Shown here in pieces: positions 36,335 through 48,011 of a stretch of 64,000 bases of DNA. The translations under genes were made by a program, and so were the position numbers. How positions within the stretch are numbered: position 1 is the first letter of the stretch; each line of letters opens with the position of its first letter. Under the pieces are notes generated by a model. It did not search any database, was not told the DNA's origin, and saw nothing but the letters and a program-made list of their open reading frames with translations. The stretch covers positions 16,556,294 to 16,620,293 of the forward strand of contig NC_054536.1 of NCBI RefSeq assembly GCF_017654505.1, read 5' to 3'. This stretch comes from Polyodon spathula. Taxonomy: Eukaryota; Chordata; Actinopteri; Acipenseriformes; Polyodontidae.

Positions 36335-38289
36335 GTACCCAAGCAGTTTTGGCAAATGCATATATTTTACTTTAACAAAAACTTTATTAGGACAATTCTA
36401 GTCCTGTTCCACACATCATTTTCATTTTTTTTATACTGGGCAAAATATTAAAATCACCAGCCACAGCACTGTCAATAGCGTAAAGGGGCGTGTGTGTTCA
36501 CATGAGGCACGCCTGACCATTCCACTGTTTATTACCACCTCTAATTACTGCTGATTGACCCAGAGTGTCATCACGTTTTAGACTGTTACTTTTGAAACAT
36601 CTGTTTTTTGTTTTGTTTTTTTTTTCCATCCAGATTGGCTACTATCAGCCAGCCCTTTATCAAAGTCTCTCTGATCTGCTGTTTTGATCATCATTTGCAT
36701 TTCTATTTTACATAATTTATTCTGTGGATCTCATTTGTATTACAATTTACCTAGTTATTGGATGGTCAGCCCATTTATACAAACATGCAAGCAACATGTA
36801 CCTGTCAAACTAAAATTCATTTTTGGTTAAATAAGCCGTTAGTTTCTGGATTTAGCCAAGATGCACTAATTTGTATAACTTACCTTATATTAGATGAACT
36901 GCAGTCTCCTATTAAAGGTGTAACAACAGAAAATATTTCCTAAACATGATGTTTAAATTTACTATTAACAATGTATAAGCCCCCTTTCTCACCAGCTCTA
37001 CCTTTACAATACATACACAAGATCACCATTCTTTTTTCTCTATTCTTCATTCAATATGAGGAGCTCCATCCATTTCTCCATAATGTTAAGGCATTGGCAC
37101 TGTATTTGTAGGAAAACTTAATAGAATGACATATCCTGCCCAGACTAGAGAAGTGAACAGATGCCTTAGTAATAAAAAACACATATTCATTTTATACTTT
37201 AAAAGTAGTTCACGCAAAAGTTGTTGATTTTTATCTTGGCAGCAACATTATTAAAAAAAAAAGGCTAATGTGTTGAAATAATTTATGTCATGTATTAGTC
37301 ACTCAGTTAAATAAACCAAAGAAAGGATGTCACTGTTTTAAGTGATATATTTATTGTTTAATGTCATTGAGGAATTTATGTTAAACTATACAGAAGCAGT
37401 ACATTCAACTATTTTTTTAGTCTACCATTAGGGTAAGTGAATAAGTGATGGCTCATAGGATATTTTCCTTGACAACTGTATTCTACCTTTTAAAAAGCTG
37501 CTTTGCATATCCCTGTTGCAGATGGACAGGGCCTCCCATGGGAGCCACCTCTGTGGATATACCTGTATTAAAAGGTTATCTGGTGATTTAAGAGGCTCAA
37601 TTACAGAGCTAAATAATATTGTTGTACCGGGAACACTATTATCCTGTAACAGTAGAGGGAAAGATACTGTAGACTGCTGCAAATTATTGGTCACATGCAT
37701 TAAAATGGATTAGGGGTTTACTGTATTTCTGCCTGTATGGCCAACTAAAATAAATATGTATTGTTGATTCTGTTATTAAGATATATTCAGCAATAGTACC
37801 TGTCGATGAAGGCTCTACTGTGTGTTAGTGGATAACAAAATAAACTTAGACCAACTGTGTCTTTGTTTAGTATTTGCTGTCCAATAGATTGATTTTAAAT
37901 TTGAGTCTCAGTTGATGCTGTGACACTGCAGTGGGCATCTACCATCTGACAGAAGCCTGCTAGAGCTTGAAGCTGATTGGCTGATGGGACTGAAATGTTT
38001 TATAATTCACACCATACTTTAATGTCATTTAAAGTAAATTTCAACCTTTTTAATAGCTTGTTAACTGAAGAATGGGTAAGGCAAAACTTCCCGGAAGATA
38101 ATGCAAGCACCTTGGAGATGTCTACAAGGTACTTGACAAACTAAAAAACATACTACTACAAATGCTAGACAGGGGAGTGTTACCAAACAGCAAATTGATC
38201 TAATTTAAATAGAAAGAAATGAAAAATATCTGAAAACAAACAGATTGGGCAGTTCATGTTTTTCAAGACTGGTTATAGAGGATATCTTA
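36335..38289. other. Non-coding stretch
   Basis: AT-rich unique sequence with poly(T) and poly(A) runs. No gene or element was recognised. Confidence 0.4.
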
Positions 38290-38363
38290 AAATCCAACTA
38301 ACAAGGGAGAATGTATGAGAGCCCTGGTGATCCAACCTCCCCATCAAGTCACTAAAATGTCTG

Positions 38364-38700
38364 AAGAATCCACCAGCTTCCTATTTTTATCCACGAACCA
38401 GACTAGATCCAACCAATGTGAGCGAAAAAGATATTGTGTATTCCTGCAGGCCATTAGCAAAGCATGTAATCAGTAACGTGACGGCAAAAGTGTGTATTGC
38501 TGCAGGTTTAAGCTTTCATTACAGAACTCATTCAATTAGGTCCACAACAATCCAGTTATTGTCCAAAGTTGGTTTACAAAGCAGGGCAATACAGTGTCCA
38601 TGACTGGTCATCGATGTGAAAGTAGCCTTAAAAGTTACTGGGCCATCAATGAAGAGCAACGCAAAACCTGGTCACGCACTCTGTCTGCTTCAGCAAGCAG
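38364..38700 (+). pseudogene. Crypton-like tyrosine recombinase fragment
   Basis: One frame reads KNPPASYFYPRTRLDPTN, then a region containing RPLAKHVI, and then HSIRSTTIQLLSKVGL. A second frame, offset by one base near 38595, continues MTGHRCESSLKSYW. This order (His-x-x-Arg, then Gly-His-Arg, then the nucleophilic Tyr in a S-L-K-S-Y context) is the C-terminal half of a Crypton-type tyrosine recombinase. It is the domain also domesticated in vertebrate ZMYM, QRICH1 and KCTD1 proteins. The active-site His, Arg and Tyr are visible, but the one-base frameshift splits the domain and no upstream part was found. It is more likely a dead transposon than an exon, because no splice sites frame it. 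Confidence 0.7.
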
Positions 38701-38794
38701 CACCACTTCCAAAGGTCACGCTCCTACTGTCCAATCACAAGGCAACTTTCTCAGAACACTGAAGTATAACGGCAATAAGACCCTCCACATCTGA

Positions 38795-39970
38795 CATTAC
38801 CAGACATTATGGACCACTTGGGTAATGGGGCCTGAGACAAAGTTCCCCTGTAATACCCTCTGTGTCGGGTCTTACTGCTTACATAATGTAATGCACACAC
38901 CCATTTGAAAGTCCAAAATCTCTGCCTCCCCCTTCACCCACAGTCAGAACGCCCATTACACAGCCTTGTGTAAAAGGTGAATATCATCTCTAGTTCAGAT
39001 CTGCAGCTTGCATTGAGGGAGGTTTGGAAAGGAAACAATAACACTTATAACAAGAGGCTCCTGTATAGTTTGATCAATTTTCAATAACTTGGGAAAACTC
39101 TATTCACTGCAGGGGGAGAGTCATTTACAACTTCAAAATATATTAACATATACAATATGCAGTTTACAATATACTTTACCCTATCGTTAATGTATATCTT
39201 TTTGACATTCTTATTGAAATTTGCACTGATCATTGCTGGAATTTCCAACAACGCTGGTTGAACATGTGTGATGGTCCAAGAAATGTAACATTTTAAAGTA
39301 AACAAACTGTTGACTACGCAGATGTAATCCTGTCTGGGGGGGTTTATATACTGTACCATCTCAGAGAACAGTACATTTTCCTTACTTTTTCTAGTCACCA
39401 GCAGTTGCTGTTTTAAGTTTTGTTTTTCTTTTATCAGTTTATTTAATGAATGCCTTGAGTACCTAAGCTAATTCGTGGAATGCTATATGTAATTAAAACT
39501 GAAACGCTATACACGGTTTGAAATTGTAGTACTTACTTTATCTGTTTCACCCCAAAACAAAAACAACAACGGCAACAATATCGTATCGGTGTTTTCCAGT
39601 GGTAGTTTGAAGTTTTTCAGTGTGCTGGTTCCAACAAAAAAGACAAATAAATCTGGTTATGCTACATGTATTTCAAACATTCAACTGACTTACATTTCTG
39701 AAGTCAGGTGATGGCTCTCCACTTTTTTAAACCAGCTCACGATTTCTGCATTTTTCAACAGGCATATTAAGGTTTTTTTTTTATTTTATTTTTTTATTTT
39801 TTGTGTTTTTTTTTTTTTTAATGTATGCTCTATTTCTTACAGTTAGTCTTACCAGTTCACAGCTCGGCAGCATACTTTATGAAACTGAAAGTTATCCTTT
39901 TAGTTTTTTAGTTACCGATATATGTACCATACAAGCGTAGCTCATGCAGGCAATACATATTTTCAGACTA
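38795..39970. other. Intergenic stretch upstream of VPS41
   Basis: No gene was recognised. A T-rich run occupies 39771-39820. Confidence 0.4.
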
Positions 39971-39977
39971 ACGAAAA

Positions 39978-40045
39978 ACTTCATTTCCCAGATTGCACAG
40001 TTATCTTCTTCCTGTTTTTATCATGTGATGTTCAACAGCTGCGCT
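39978..40045 (+). promoter_or_regulatory. VPS41 core promoter region
   Basis: Three motif types sit within 70 bases of the VPS41 start. ACTTCATTTCCCAGATTGCA (39978-39997) closely fits the ZNF143/THAP11 site, an ACTACAATTCCCAGAATGC-type consensus found close to housekeeping start sites. CTTCCTG (40008-40014) is an inverted ETS core. TCATGTGA (40021-40028) fits the MITF/TFE M-box, which is related to the CLEAR element of lysosomal genes. There is no TATA box and no CpG island. The motifs are read from sequence; function is inferred. Confidence 0.55.
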
Positions 40046-40066
40046 ATGGCGGAAGTAGAGGAGCTG
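40046..40066 (+). other. VPS41: VPS41 exon 1, coding part
   Basis: The start context GCGCTATGGCGG fits an initiation site and resembles a YY1-type ATGGCGG element; it is followed by a CGGAAGT ETS core. The donor after CTG is GTAAAC. The transcription start is not visible. Confidence 0.85.
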
Positions 40067-43000
40067 GTAAACTATCTTTAGCGAATACTAGTTAAATAGA
40101 ACTACTTTTGGAAATAATTAACTTTTTAAGAAAATCATTCTCTGTGCATAGGCTTTATTTAAAATGCAATTACAAATAGCTGTCTAAAAAGGTTACGCAG
40201 CATGAATACATTTTGAAGAAATTATTGTACTGTCAAATCATAGAACTTCAACGTATTGTGCTTCATACAAACATTTTTAGTTAATTTGATATCAATAACA
40301 AAATACGTGTTTTTTAAATTGATTTATTATTTTTTTAAAGCAACGGTATTAGATTGATGTGGATTCTTTGTAGGGTACTATTGGCAGAAGCTATTATTCG
40401 TGCTCAGGTTTCAAATTCCTTATGTTAGTTAGTGTCTGTGAGGATACAGTTGTCTTTAGATATTGTTTTTGTAAAACAGGACAGCTCAGATATGGTTAAC
40501 AGCTACTGTAGCACTGGGAACAAGATGAGCTGTATTTGTAATACGTTGGTTTAGGAGTGAGTGGCCGCAATTATGGACACCCCTCCCCGGCACTGTATTA
40601 AGAACGTCTCTTAAACTTGAGCATAGAGATGCAAAAGTGAAGCCTCGCAAATCACTATATCACAGGTTCACAAAACAATTCAGATGAAACAGTAAAATAG
40701 TATACACTTGTCTGTTTTTACCATAAGTGTTAAACCATAAGTATGCTCATTGTATTCCTAGATAATGTTGTACATTCTAATATACATTATGAAACATGGG
40801 TCGTATTATAGCTATAGTAATTGCTGTAATATAGGTTTATTTTTTATGTCAAACCTCAGAATAACCCGGGGCTTAGATTTAATTATATGCTTCTTGTTTT
40901 GTTTTTTTAGGGACGAAAATCTAGTGACGAGTCCTCAGATGATTCAGAGGTAAGTTGCACAGTCTTACTGAATTTTAACTGTTAAACAGTGCCTGAAAAA
41001 AAACAAAACAAACAAAAAAAAAAAAAAAAAAAAAAAACGAATTTCCTTTATTTATGTGATGGGTAGATGCGGCGGTAACAAACAAGCCTTTGTTCGCTAA
41101 TTTTAATGACATAACATAAAAATAACTTGCAGAACTTTAACCACAGGAGTGGTGTAATATAGAATGATTTATCATTTCATTAATGCTGGAAATGTGCTAA
41201 CAGGTTGTTCTTGTAAGAGGGCCACAACTCTATGGAAATGAGATTATTTAAACAGCATGTGGCAGTAGAAATGTTATTCTTAATCCACCTGCAGTCAAAA
41301 AAGCAATGCATTTTTAATAACCCCCTTACTGTGTTTAAATTATACTTGGTTCACTAAGAATGCTGCCATGTTGAGCTTTTGAAACATTTTGACTGGGTGT
41401 TGTTTTTCTTCATGCATGAAATTATACTTAGAATCAAAATATAACATCTAGTCTTAAATGCCTTGGGTGGATACAAAAACAAAAAGGAACACAGTATGGT
41501 AATTTCATCTTATTGTATGTCTCTGGAGGTCTGTTTAGTGTGTTTGGTATATCCATCTTACTTATGTTTGCGGACGACAGTAGAAGTCTCTAGATTTTCC
41601 TCTTGTGTATTGATGGTTCTGCTGAAGGGATCTGAGTGTCGGTCCAAGGTCATGCTTGTTTAGATGCAGCACATCACTAAAAGCAATTGTTTTTTTTAAG
41701 TTACAACCCTACCAGTCTTCTAGTGTTTTCAAGTATGTTTGGTGCACAATATGTTAATTACATTTTTTTTGCACATAGGTCAAGTATCTTGTTAGTGCAC
41801 TTATATGGGGTTGATTTCAATAACCTATACCTCATTATGAAATACAACATTTTTTTGTTTCTTTTTTAGTACAGTTGACTTTGAAGACATAAAAGCTTAA
41901 TATTTGGAACATTGTTACTAAAGTATTTGGATTTGCTCGGTTTCAAATATAGTTTTATCAAAAATGAAAATATTAATTGAAGGAGGTGCAAAAAAATGGT
42001 TAATAAATAATTTGGATAATTGTTTTAAGAGTTGCTGACGGCATACCCTGCAAAACACTAGGAAATTACCAGTATGTATATTTTATTTGCCCTCAAACTA
42101 CTTGCTCTCAGAATGCTTCTGATCATTTCTGTTAATTAACCTACTTGCAGAGGTAGCACAGTTCTTAGAACCACGTGTTCATCAAGTTATTAAATATTAC
42201 TGGATTACTGCATACTTCTTATTTTCTTTTAATTTATTGACAAATTATCATTTTTATTTCTTTTCCCCCAATATGGAATGTCCAGTTATGTTTTTTCTCC
42301 TTACCACAGTGAGTCCCCACACAGCACAGCCATTATGATCTCTGATCTCACAAGCCCTGAGAAGAGAGACCAGCCCTGCCTCAATCCAGTCTGAATGTGC
42401 TTGTGTCTGGCCAGTAGGGTTCACTGTTGCGCAATGAGGAGAAGCAATCCTTGTCAGTTTCCCATCCCCCACTCCGGGAGTGTCAGAGCCAATGTGATGC
42501 CCCAGCAAATTCCGGCCTCTTTGCACAGCCTGGTCACAAACTGGTGCCGTCTAAGCTGTTTAACTCATCCTGCGCTCCCAGCGGCAGCGCTTTAACTGGA
42601 TGATTTATCAGAACTGTTTTAAATTACATCTTTTTTTCATTTAGTCTGCAGGAATGTCATCTGTAAGAGAAAGATTTGCAGGAAGGAAACATGATAGCAC
42701 CTGTTGTTAATGCAGTCTTCATAGCCAATAAAATACTGCAGGGCGTTAGTGGGTCAATAACATTGCCAAAAAAAAATAAAAAAATCTACCCCCTGTGTTG
42801 CATAATATAATAACATGTTATAAATGCATCTTTACTTATACTAAATAGTATTGTTATTAATAATCGTTGTTGGGGGTCCATAAGTGGCTCACCTGGTAAA
42901 AGCATGACCGCGTGGTGTGCAGGGTTTGCATGTTATTGGGGATCCCCAAGTGGCTCACCTGGTAAAAGCATGACCGCCTGGTGTGCAGGGTTTGCGTGTT

Positions 43001-43291
43001 ATTGGGAGGTCCCTAAGTGGCTCACCTAGTGAACTCCAGCGTCTGGCTCGGTTGTGGGATCGAAGGATGCCCATTGAACCTTCAGTTCTCCTTAGCTGTG
43101 TGAGAAATTGCTATGGCGATGAAACTTTCTAACTTGGAGGGAAAACTGACGGTACCTAATGCAAATTAATAATGATAATAATAATAGTTGTCATTATCAT
43201 AGTTTGGTAAACTGTAGTATTTTAATATAGTGTAGTATTTTAATGTATCCTTGTTGATTTACTTTGAATCATTTTCTGTTTGTTATCACAT

Positions 43292-43362
<71 letters not shown>

Positions 43363-44391
43363 TATAGATATATAGATATATAGATATATAGATATCTAGA
43401 TAGATAGATAGGAATTTCTGCTGTGCAACATATATTGAATGTAATCTAGTATGTGAGCGTAATGGGTGTTGTATTCCTTTTGGGTGTCCGATGAGAGATG
43501 AGAGACACACAGAGGGTTTGAAGTTGAAACACCACACAGGTGTCCAGGTTTTATTAAATCTCAGGCAGTCAGGTGCAGTGGTATGTGGCCGCCACTAGGG
43601 TACTAGCAATGGTATCCCTAGTATGGAAGGATATTGTGGCAATCCTCAAAGGCAGGGGGTTCTCACAGGTGGAGGTGGCACGCGAACCCGGGACTTCTCT
43701 CTCTGAAGCATAGCACTGTACAAAAGAGCTGGCTGTCTTGCAGGAGCTGGTGTCAAGCTTTTGTCTCCATATTTGCATCACCTACCAGCCCTGACCCCTA
43801 CCCCCGTGCATGCTACAATATATACAAACATGTACATGGCAAAAACCTAAACACAGTGGAAAAAAAACAGCTATAACACAAAAGGTGGCTAAGCTTGGGA
43901 TGTGCGTTTCTCCCGCACCAGGAACCTTCTCCCTAACACAAACTTAAATAAACTTTGGTGGGATTAAAATCTCTTAAATTATTCCCTATCCTATAATATA
44001 TGCAGTTACCGCTGTTAGACATGCAGTGATAATCTTTAGCTCACCCTGGTTCCACACACAGTCTTGAGAGTTCTCCCCTTGTACCTCCAGGCTTGTCGAA
44101 GAAACAAACCAACAAAGAAGAACCAAGGACTGGCTTTCCAGCCCCTTTTTAAAGGCCGGTGACCAGGGTTAATTGATTCTTCAATTGTCACCTGCTCCAC
44201 GTTCCTTTCAATTAGGCAGGGAAGGATGTTTAACCTCCCAGCCCTGCCGTATGCAAAATAAAAAATTTGTATGTGCAAATCAAACAAAACCATATTCTTT
44301 ACAGGGGCAGGCCTCACCCCTGCCACAGTGAGGTTTGGGTGAAACAATTTTGATAAATTCTAAAGTGTGCTGTAGCTTTAAATTTTTTTTC

Positions 44392-44436
<45 letters not shown>

Positions 44437-47400
44437 TCTGTGGAAGAAAGAAATGGATTTTTGTGCTGCTTTTACAAATATAAAGGGTCTAAATGTCACT
44501 CTTTTCATATCTAACTATTGCCACAAGTCTAGACTTGTGCGCGTTTTGCCAGGTTGTCATAGAAACACAGCTAACTGTCATATCAACTCAAGCTGTTGAC
44601 GGTTATACTTGTGAGTTAGCAGGATTATTAAAATTTAACACAAATTATTGATTTTCTTTTTATGAACGGTTGCTCTGCGTACCTTTGGTGCTTCCATCTT
44701 ATGAAAAACGAAAGCGTTCGGCCCATACAAAAATGTTCTTGCATCATACATAATCCTAGATGCCAGATCATTAATTTTCTGAAGCTTCCTTTTAATATGG
44801 CTGGGCTTATTTTGGCAGTTAATGTACATTTGAGAGATAGTATTTCAATGTCAGTTGTGCTTTTTGATAGAGGGGCATTCAATGTTCTTCTTGCTGTTGT
44901 AGTTGTATTTGGTTGGCAGGTGCTTCTCTCTCTAAGATGACCTGGTAACCTCATTGGCATGACAGGTGTTTCAGTTTTGTTGTCCAGCCAAGAATGTTTA
45001 AAATGAAAGAACAGGTGCCCACAGGTCTTTTCAGAATTGTATTGCTGAAAGAAGATTTTATTTCAAGGTCTAGTACTGTGTGTAGAGTAATTGGTATTAG
45101 GTGAGGGGCACAGGTATTTGAATTGCAGTAGCTTTGTACTATACAGAAAGCAGCTGTATTTATTTTTATCTGGTATTTCTTCCCTTTAAACCATTTCAGC
45201 TGTTGCAACATCACAAACTGATAAAACTGTTCACACCAGCTTTTTTTATAATATGATGTTTAAAAAGTTTGGTGTGAAGCAGTGTCAGTATTTTACATAC
45301 CACTGTTCTGCTACTACTACTGCTACAGCTACTATGGCAACTAGAATCCCTGTTCCTTCATCCCAAATTCTGTGGCATGTCTTTAACACCCATTGGGCAG
45401 TTGTGTACATATCAGGACAATATGACGCTGCTACATCCTATATGACGCTGCGTCCCCAGCATACTCTCAGTATACAGGTAAGTTATAACGTTATTGGGCC
45501 AATTTGCGCTGTTGTTGTGGGAAAACCATTCACTGCAGAGCAGGGGAAGGAACCAAATGATGAGCAAGATAATTGGACGACCACCATGAGTCATAGAGGG
45601 CTCTGTAGATGACTCCTATCAGTGATACTGCTCAGTACGGCTAACATACTGTATTAGAGCTTCCATTAGTGACTTTCTAATTGCTCTGTATAAAAATAAA
45701 CATTTTATTGAAATTGGACAAGCATTTTAGTAAAGTTTGTGTGTCTATATATTCATATAAATAACAGCCACTGAAACATTAAAATGAGAATTGCCCTGTG
45801 TGGCTTGACTTATCTAAATACAGTAGTGTACAATATAAATCATATACAGCTAATAAAGAAAGTTGTGTCAGTTCATGGAAGGTTTGTAACTTATACAGAG
45901 AATGAAATGTCTGGGAAATGAAGACAGCTGAATGAGAATAATACAAATCTGTGTGCTTTATAAGTCATATCCCGCCAGGCTTAGTCGGGCAAGACATATT
46001 TCAAATCGGAACTCTATAAACAGTCCAGCCTTCACACATGCCTTCAAAAGCATGCTTATTTGTTTCTCTGGAATGACTACAAGCTCACAATTTTTTATTC
46101 ATCTTTGTCTTCACTGTAATTTCAGTGTTTTCTAACATTGTCAAAGAATAGGAACAAAACATTCCAGCAGACTGCAGTGTCCTAGTCGATATCACGAAGC
46201 CACCAGCTCCATTGGAGCGAATTACTGTAGCTCCTCATTTAGCAGCTTCGTCGTGGAGGGCAGGCACTGTGGAGAATGACAAATTAAAAACAAACGTGTG
46301 GCAAGGACTATTAAAATAAGCAAACAAACATCTTTTGGTCAGTTACCTTGAGGTTGAATTAAATACTGCTGTGTAATAACAAAGGGCTTCTTGTGATTCT
46401 ATTGTATTTTTTGGTAAAAAGGTCTGCCTTTTATGGCACAGCAGGCTAATTGTCTTCCAGAGGTCTGGGTTTGAATCTGGATCAGGTTGCACATGAAGAG
46501 ACTTTGGTGATCTTATCTTAACCCCAAGTCCATGTCACTACACCCCAACATGATTTGGTTGAATGATGGAATTCATCTTTAAGCATGGCTCCGTCAACAA
46601 TGAAATCATGCACTTCATGGATGGTTTATGGGTCTCAATAATCCATTTCTTTCACTTCACAATGCAAATTTAAAATTTAAAACTAAAAATACTACTTTTT
46701 TTTTTTTTACTGTTAGTCTTTTTAAGTTTTTCTTTTTTACATCACTCGTTCAGCTGTTTAGAACCATTTTGTATTTTATTTTTATTTTAGTGATTGGTCC
46801 TACTCTATATAAAGGTGTGTTGAGTTGAGTTTGAGGGAGGCCCAGTCATCTCTGCTGTTATGCTGCTTTGCGTAAAGTTTGTGTACAGTATACAGAGGTC
46901 ATGGTTCATGCTCCACAGGTGATTGGCCATTCACAATATATTTCTTGGGAGACAGAGAAATCTTTTTAGGTAGACCTACTGTTAAATATTCGGGAGGTAC
47001 AAATCACCTGTTGTCCATAGAAATAGGAAACAGTATCCCTATGTCCCCTCAGCACTAATACCTAAAAACAAAACAACACACAAGTGTGGTTTATGAGTGG
47101 GAGGAATCAAATCTAGTTGTTTTGTGAATCGAAATTATGAAGTGTATCAGCTTTGCCGACTGTGACAAATACTGTACTGACGCTGGAGAAATGTGTGGGA
47201 GAAATACTGTAGGAAAGCCCTGTTCATAGAGGGCGAGGTGGTGTGTAAAAAAAAAAATGTATTAGGTGTTCTCTTGTAAAGCTGCGGCACATATAGCTAA
47301 CTCTATACTGTTTAACATATTAAATGCATATTATAAATAAGAACACAGTTGTATTAAAAAAAAAAAAAAATGATTGCATGAATTAAAATCAATATATATA

Positions 47401-48011
47401 TATTTTTTGTCATCTGCAACATCTGAAGTAAACAAGCTGCATCCTAGCTTTAGACATGTTATTTGGTTGCATCTGTCAGCAAAAATCAGCCCAAATGACC
47501 TGACCAGAAGCAAAAGTGAAACAGTAATTGCAAGATGTTAAATAATAAACAAAAACCTGTTTGGTTGCTTTCCTACAACTTACAGCATTGTCTGTGTTTT
47601 GTTTTAATATAAAGCTCGAGGTTTAAATGCTTTTTGTAGATATGTTCCATTGTGAAGGCCTTCAAGGTTAATTTAGTTTCTATGGTACCAGGGTAGACCT
47701 ATTGTGACAAATAAACACACAATAAGCTTTAATTTTCAGTGTAAAAAAATGAGAATTTCATTTTAAATATATCATTATATAAAAGGACATTGGTTGACAA
47801 AGGTTCCAAGTAGTGACATGGGTTTAACACATTTCCTAATTAAATGTTTTGTCTTAATTGTGTCAAACCTGCACTGCTGACAGTCTTGTTTTAATTACCA
47901 CAGGAAGAAGAAAATGAAGAGGAACCTAAGCTGAAGTATGAGCGCTTGACCAATGGTGTCACTGAGATACTGCAAAAGGATGCAGCCAGTTGCATGACTG
48001 TCCATGACAAG
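40046..48011 (+). CDS. VPS41: VPS41, first three coding exons (partial gene)
   Basis: VPS41 is a subunit of the HOPS tethering complex that drives fusion of late endosomes and autophagosomes with lysosomes. Coding segments are 40046-40066, 40911-40949 and 47904-48011 (7, 13 and 36 codons), all phase 0. The joined 56 residues start MAEVEEL, pass through an acidic Ser/Asp/Glu-rich stretch, and contain EEEPKLKYERLTNGVTEILQ and end CMTVHDK. This is the conserved N-terminus of vertebrate VPS41, just before its beta-propeller, and by recollection the human segment is also 56 residues up to VHDK. Splice sites are canonical: GTAAAC, GTAAGT and GTATCA donors, and TTTTTTTAG and TTACCACAG acceptors. The next exon, expected to start F-L-A-L-G, was not found before the window end, so intron 3 exceeds 16 kb. 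The gene is divergent from POU6F2. Confidence 0.93.
40911..40949 (+). other. VPS41: VPS41 exon 2
   Basis: A 39-base exon encoding GRKSSDESSDDSE between a TTTTTTTAG acceptor and a consensus GTAAGT donor. The acidic, Ser-rich composition matches the poorly conserved linker of VPS41. Confidence 0.88.
40950..42250. other. VPS41 intron 2, first part
   Basis: Intronic, AT-rich, with an A-rich run at 40998-41037. A FADD-like hexad at about 41567-41580 was considered and rejected as a reverse transcriptase remnant. Confidence 0.5.
42255..42605 (-). mobile_element. tRNA-derived SINE in VPS41 intron 2
   Basis: On the minus strand it begins near 42605 with TCATCCAGTTAAAGCGCTG, an A-box-like tRNA head, and carries CCAGTTTGTGACCAGG, a decayed B box, about 50-65 bases later. 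It ends near 42255 in a CATATTGGGGG segment and an A-rich tail. The tail segment resembles that of the SINE at 28955-29380 (CCCAATTTGAAATGGCCAAT in plus orientation), so the two share a 3' end. No clear target duplication was found. Confidence 0.6.
42870..43190 (+). mobile_element. SINE with tandemly triplicated tRNA-like head
   Basis: AAGTGGCTCACCTGGTAAAAGC, cut here to its A-box core TGGCTCACCTGG, starts at 42885, 42951 and 43018, i.e. a 66-67-base period. Copies one and two also share GCAGGGTTTGC; copy three diverges after CTCACCT and continues into a longer body ending in a (TAA)-like tail near 43190. The core fits an internal Pol III A box. Only part of a B box (GGGATCGAAGGATG) is seen after the third copy. 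Confidence 0.6.
43294..43411. repeat. Compound (CT)n-(TA)n-(GATA)n microsatellite
   Basis: CT array, short TA array, then GATA/TAGATA repeats. Confidence 0.95.
43458..44327 (-). mobile_element. Probable solo LTR, family L2
   Basis: On the minus strand it starts TGTGGCAGGGGTGAGG at 44327 and carries AATAAA near 43550. It is flanked by GTGAG on both sides (43453-43457 and 44328-44332). The far end may instead be ...ACAACA at 43466, which would give canonical TG...CA ends but no duplication. Size, about 870 bases, fits an LTR and there are no coding motifs. A tRNA-like B box, GGGTTCGCGTGCC, lies on the minus strand at 43677-43689, so a SINE may be embedded. Confidence 0.6.
44333..47903. other. 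VPS41 intron 2, remaining part
   Basis: Poly(A) run at 44401-44434. A decayed-looking open frame of 110 codons lies on the minus strand at 44628-44960, with no recognised family. No other feature was seen. Confidence 0.45.
47904..48011 (+). other. VPS41: VPS41 exon 3
   Basis: A 108-base exon (36 codons) between acceptor TTACCACAG and donor GTATCA. It holds the most conserved part of the visible protein, including KLKYERLTNGVTEILQKDA. Confidence 0.93.

Noticed and set aside
41560..41595. LLMFADDS string resembling the reverse transcriptase FADD box
   Set aside because: Only about ten residues with no other reverse transcriptase motifs around it and a stop soon after; likely chance.
44628..44960. 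110-codon minus-strand open frame
   Set aside because: No family motif, overlapping frames of similar length and no splice or promoter support. A decayed retroelement cannot be excluded.
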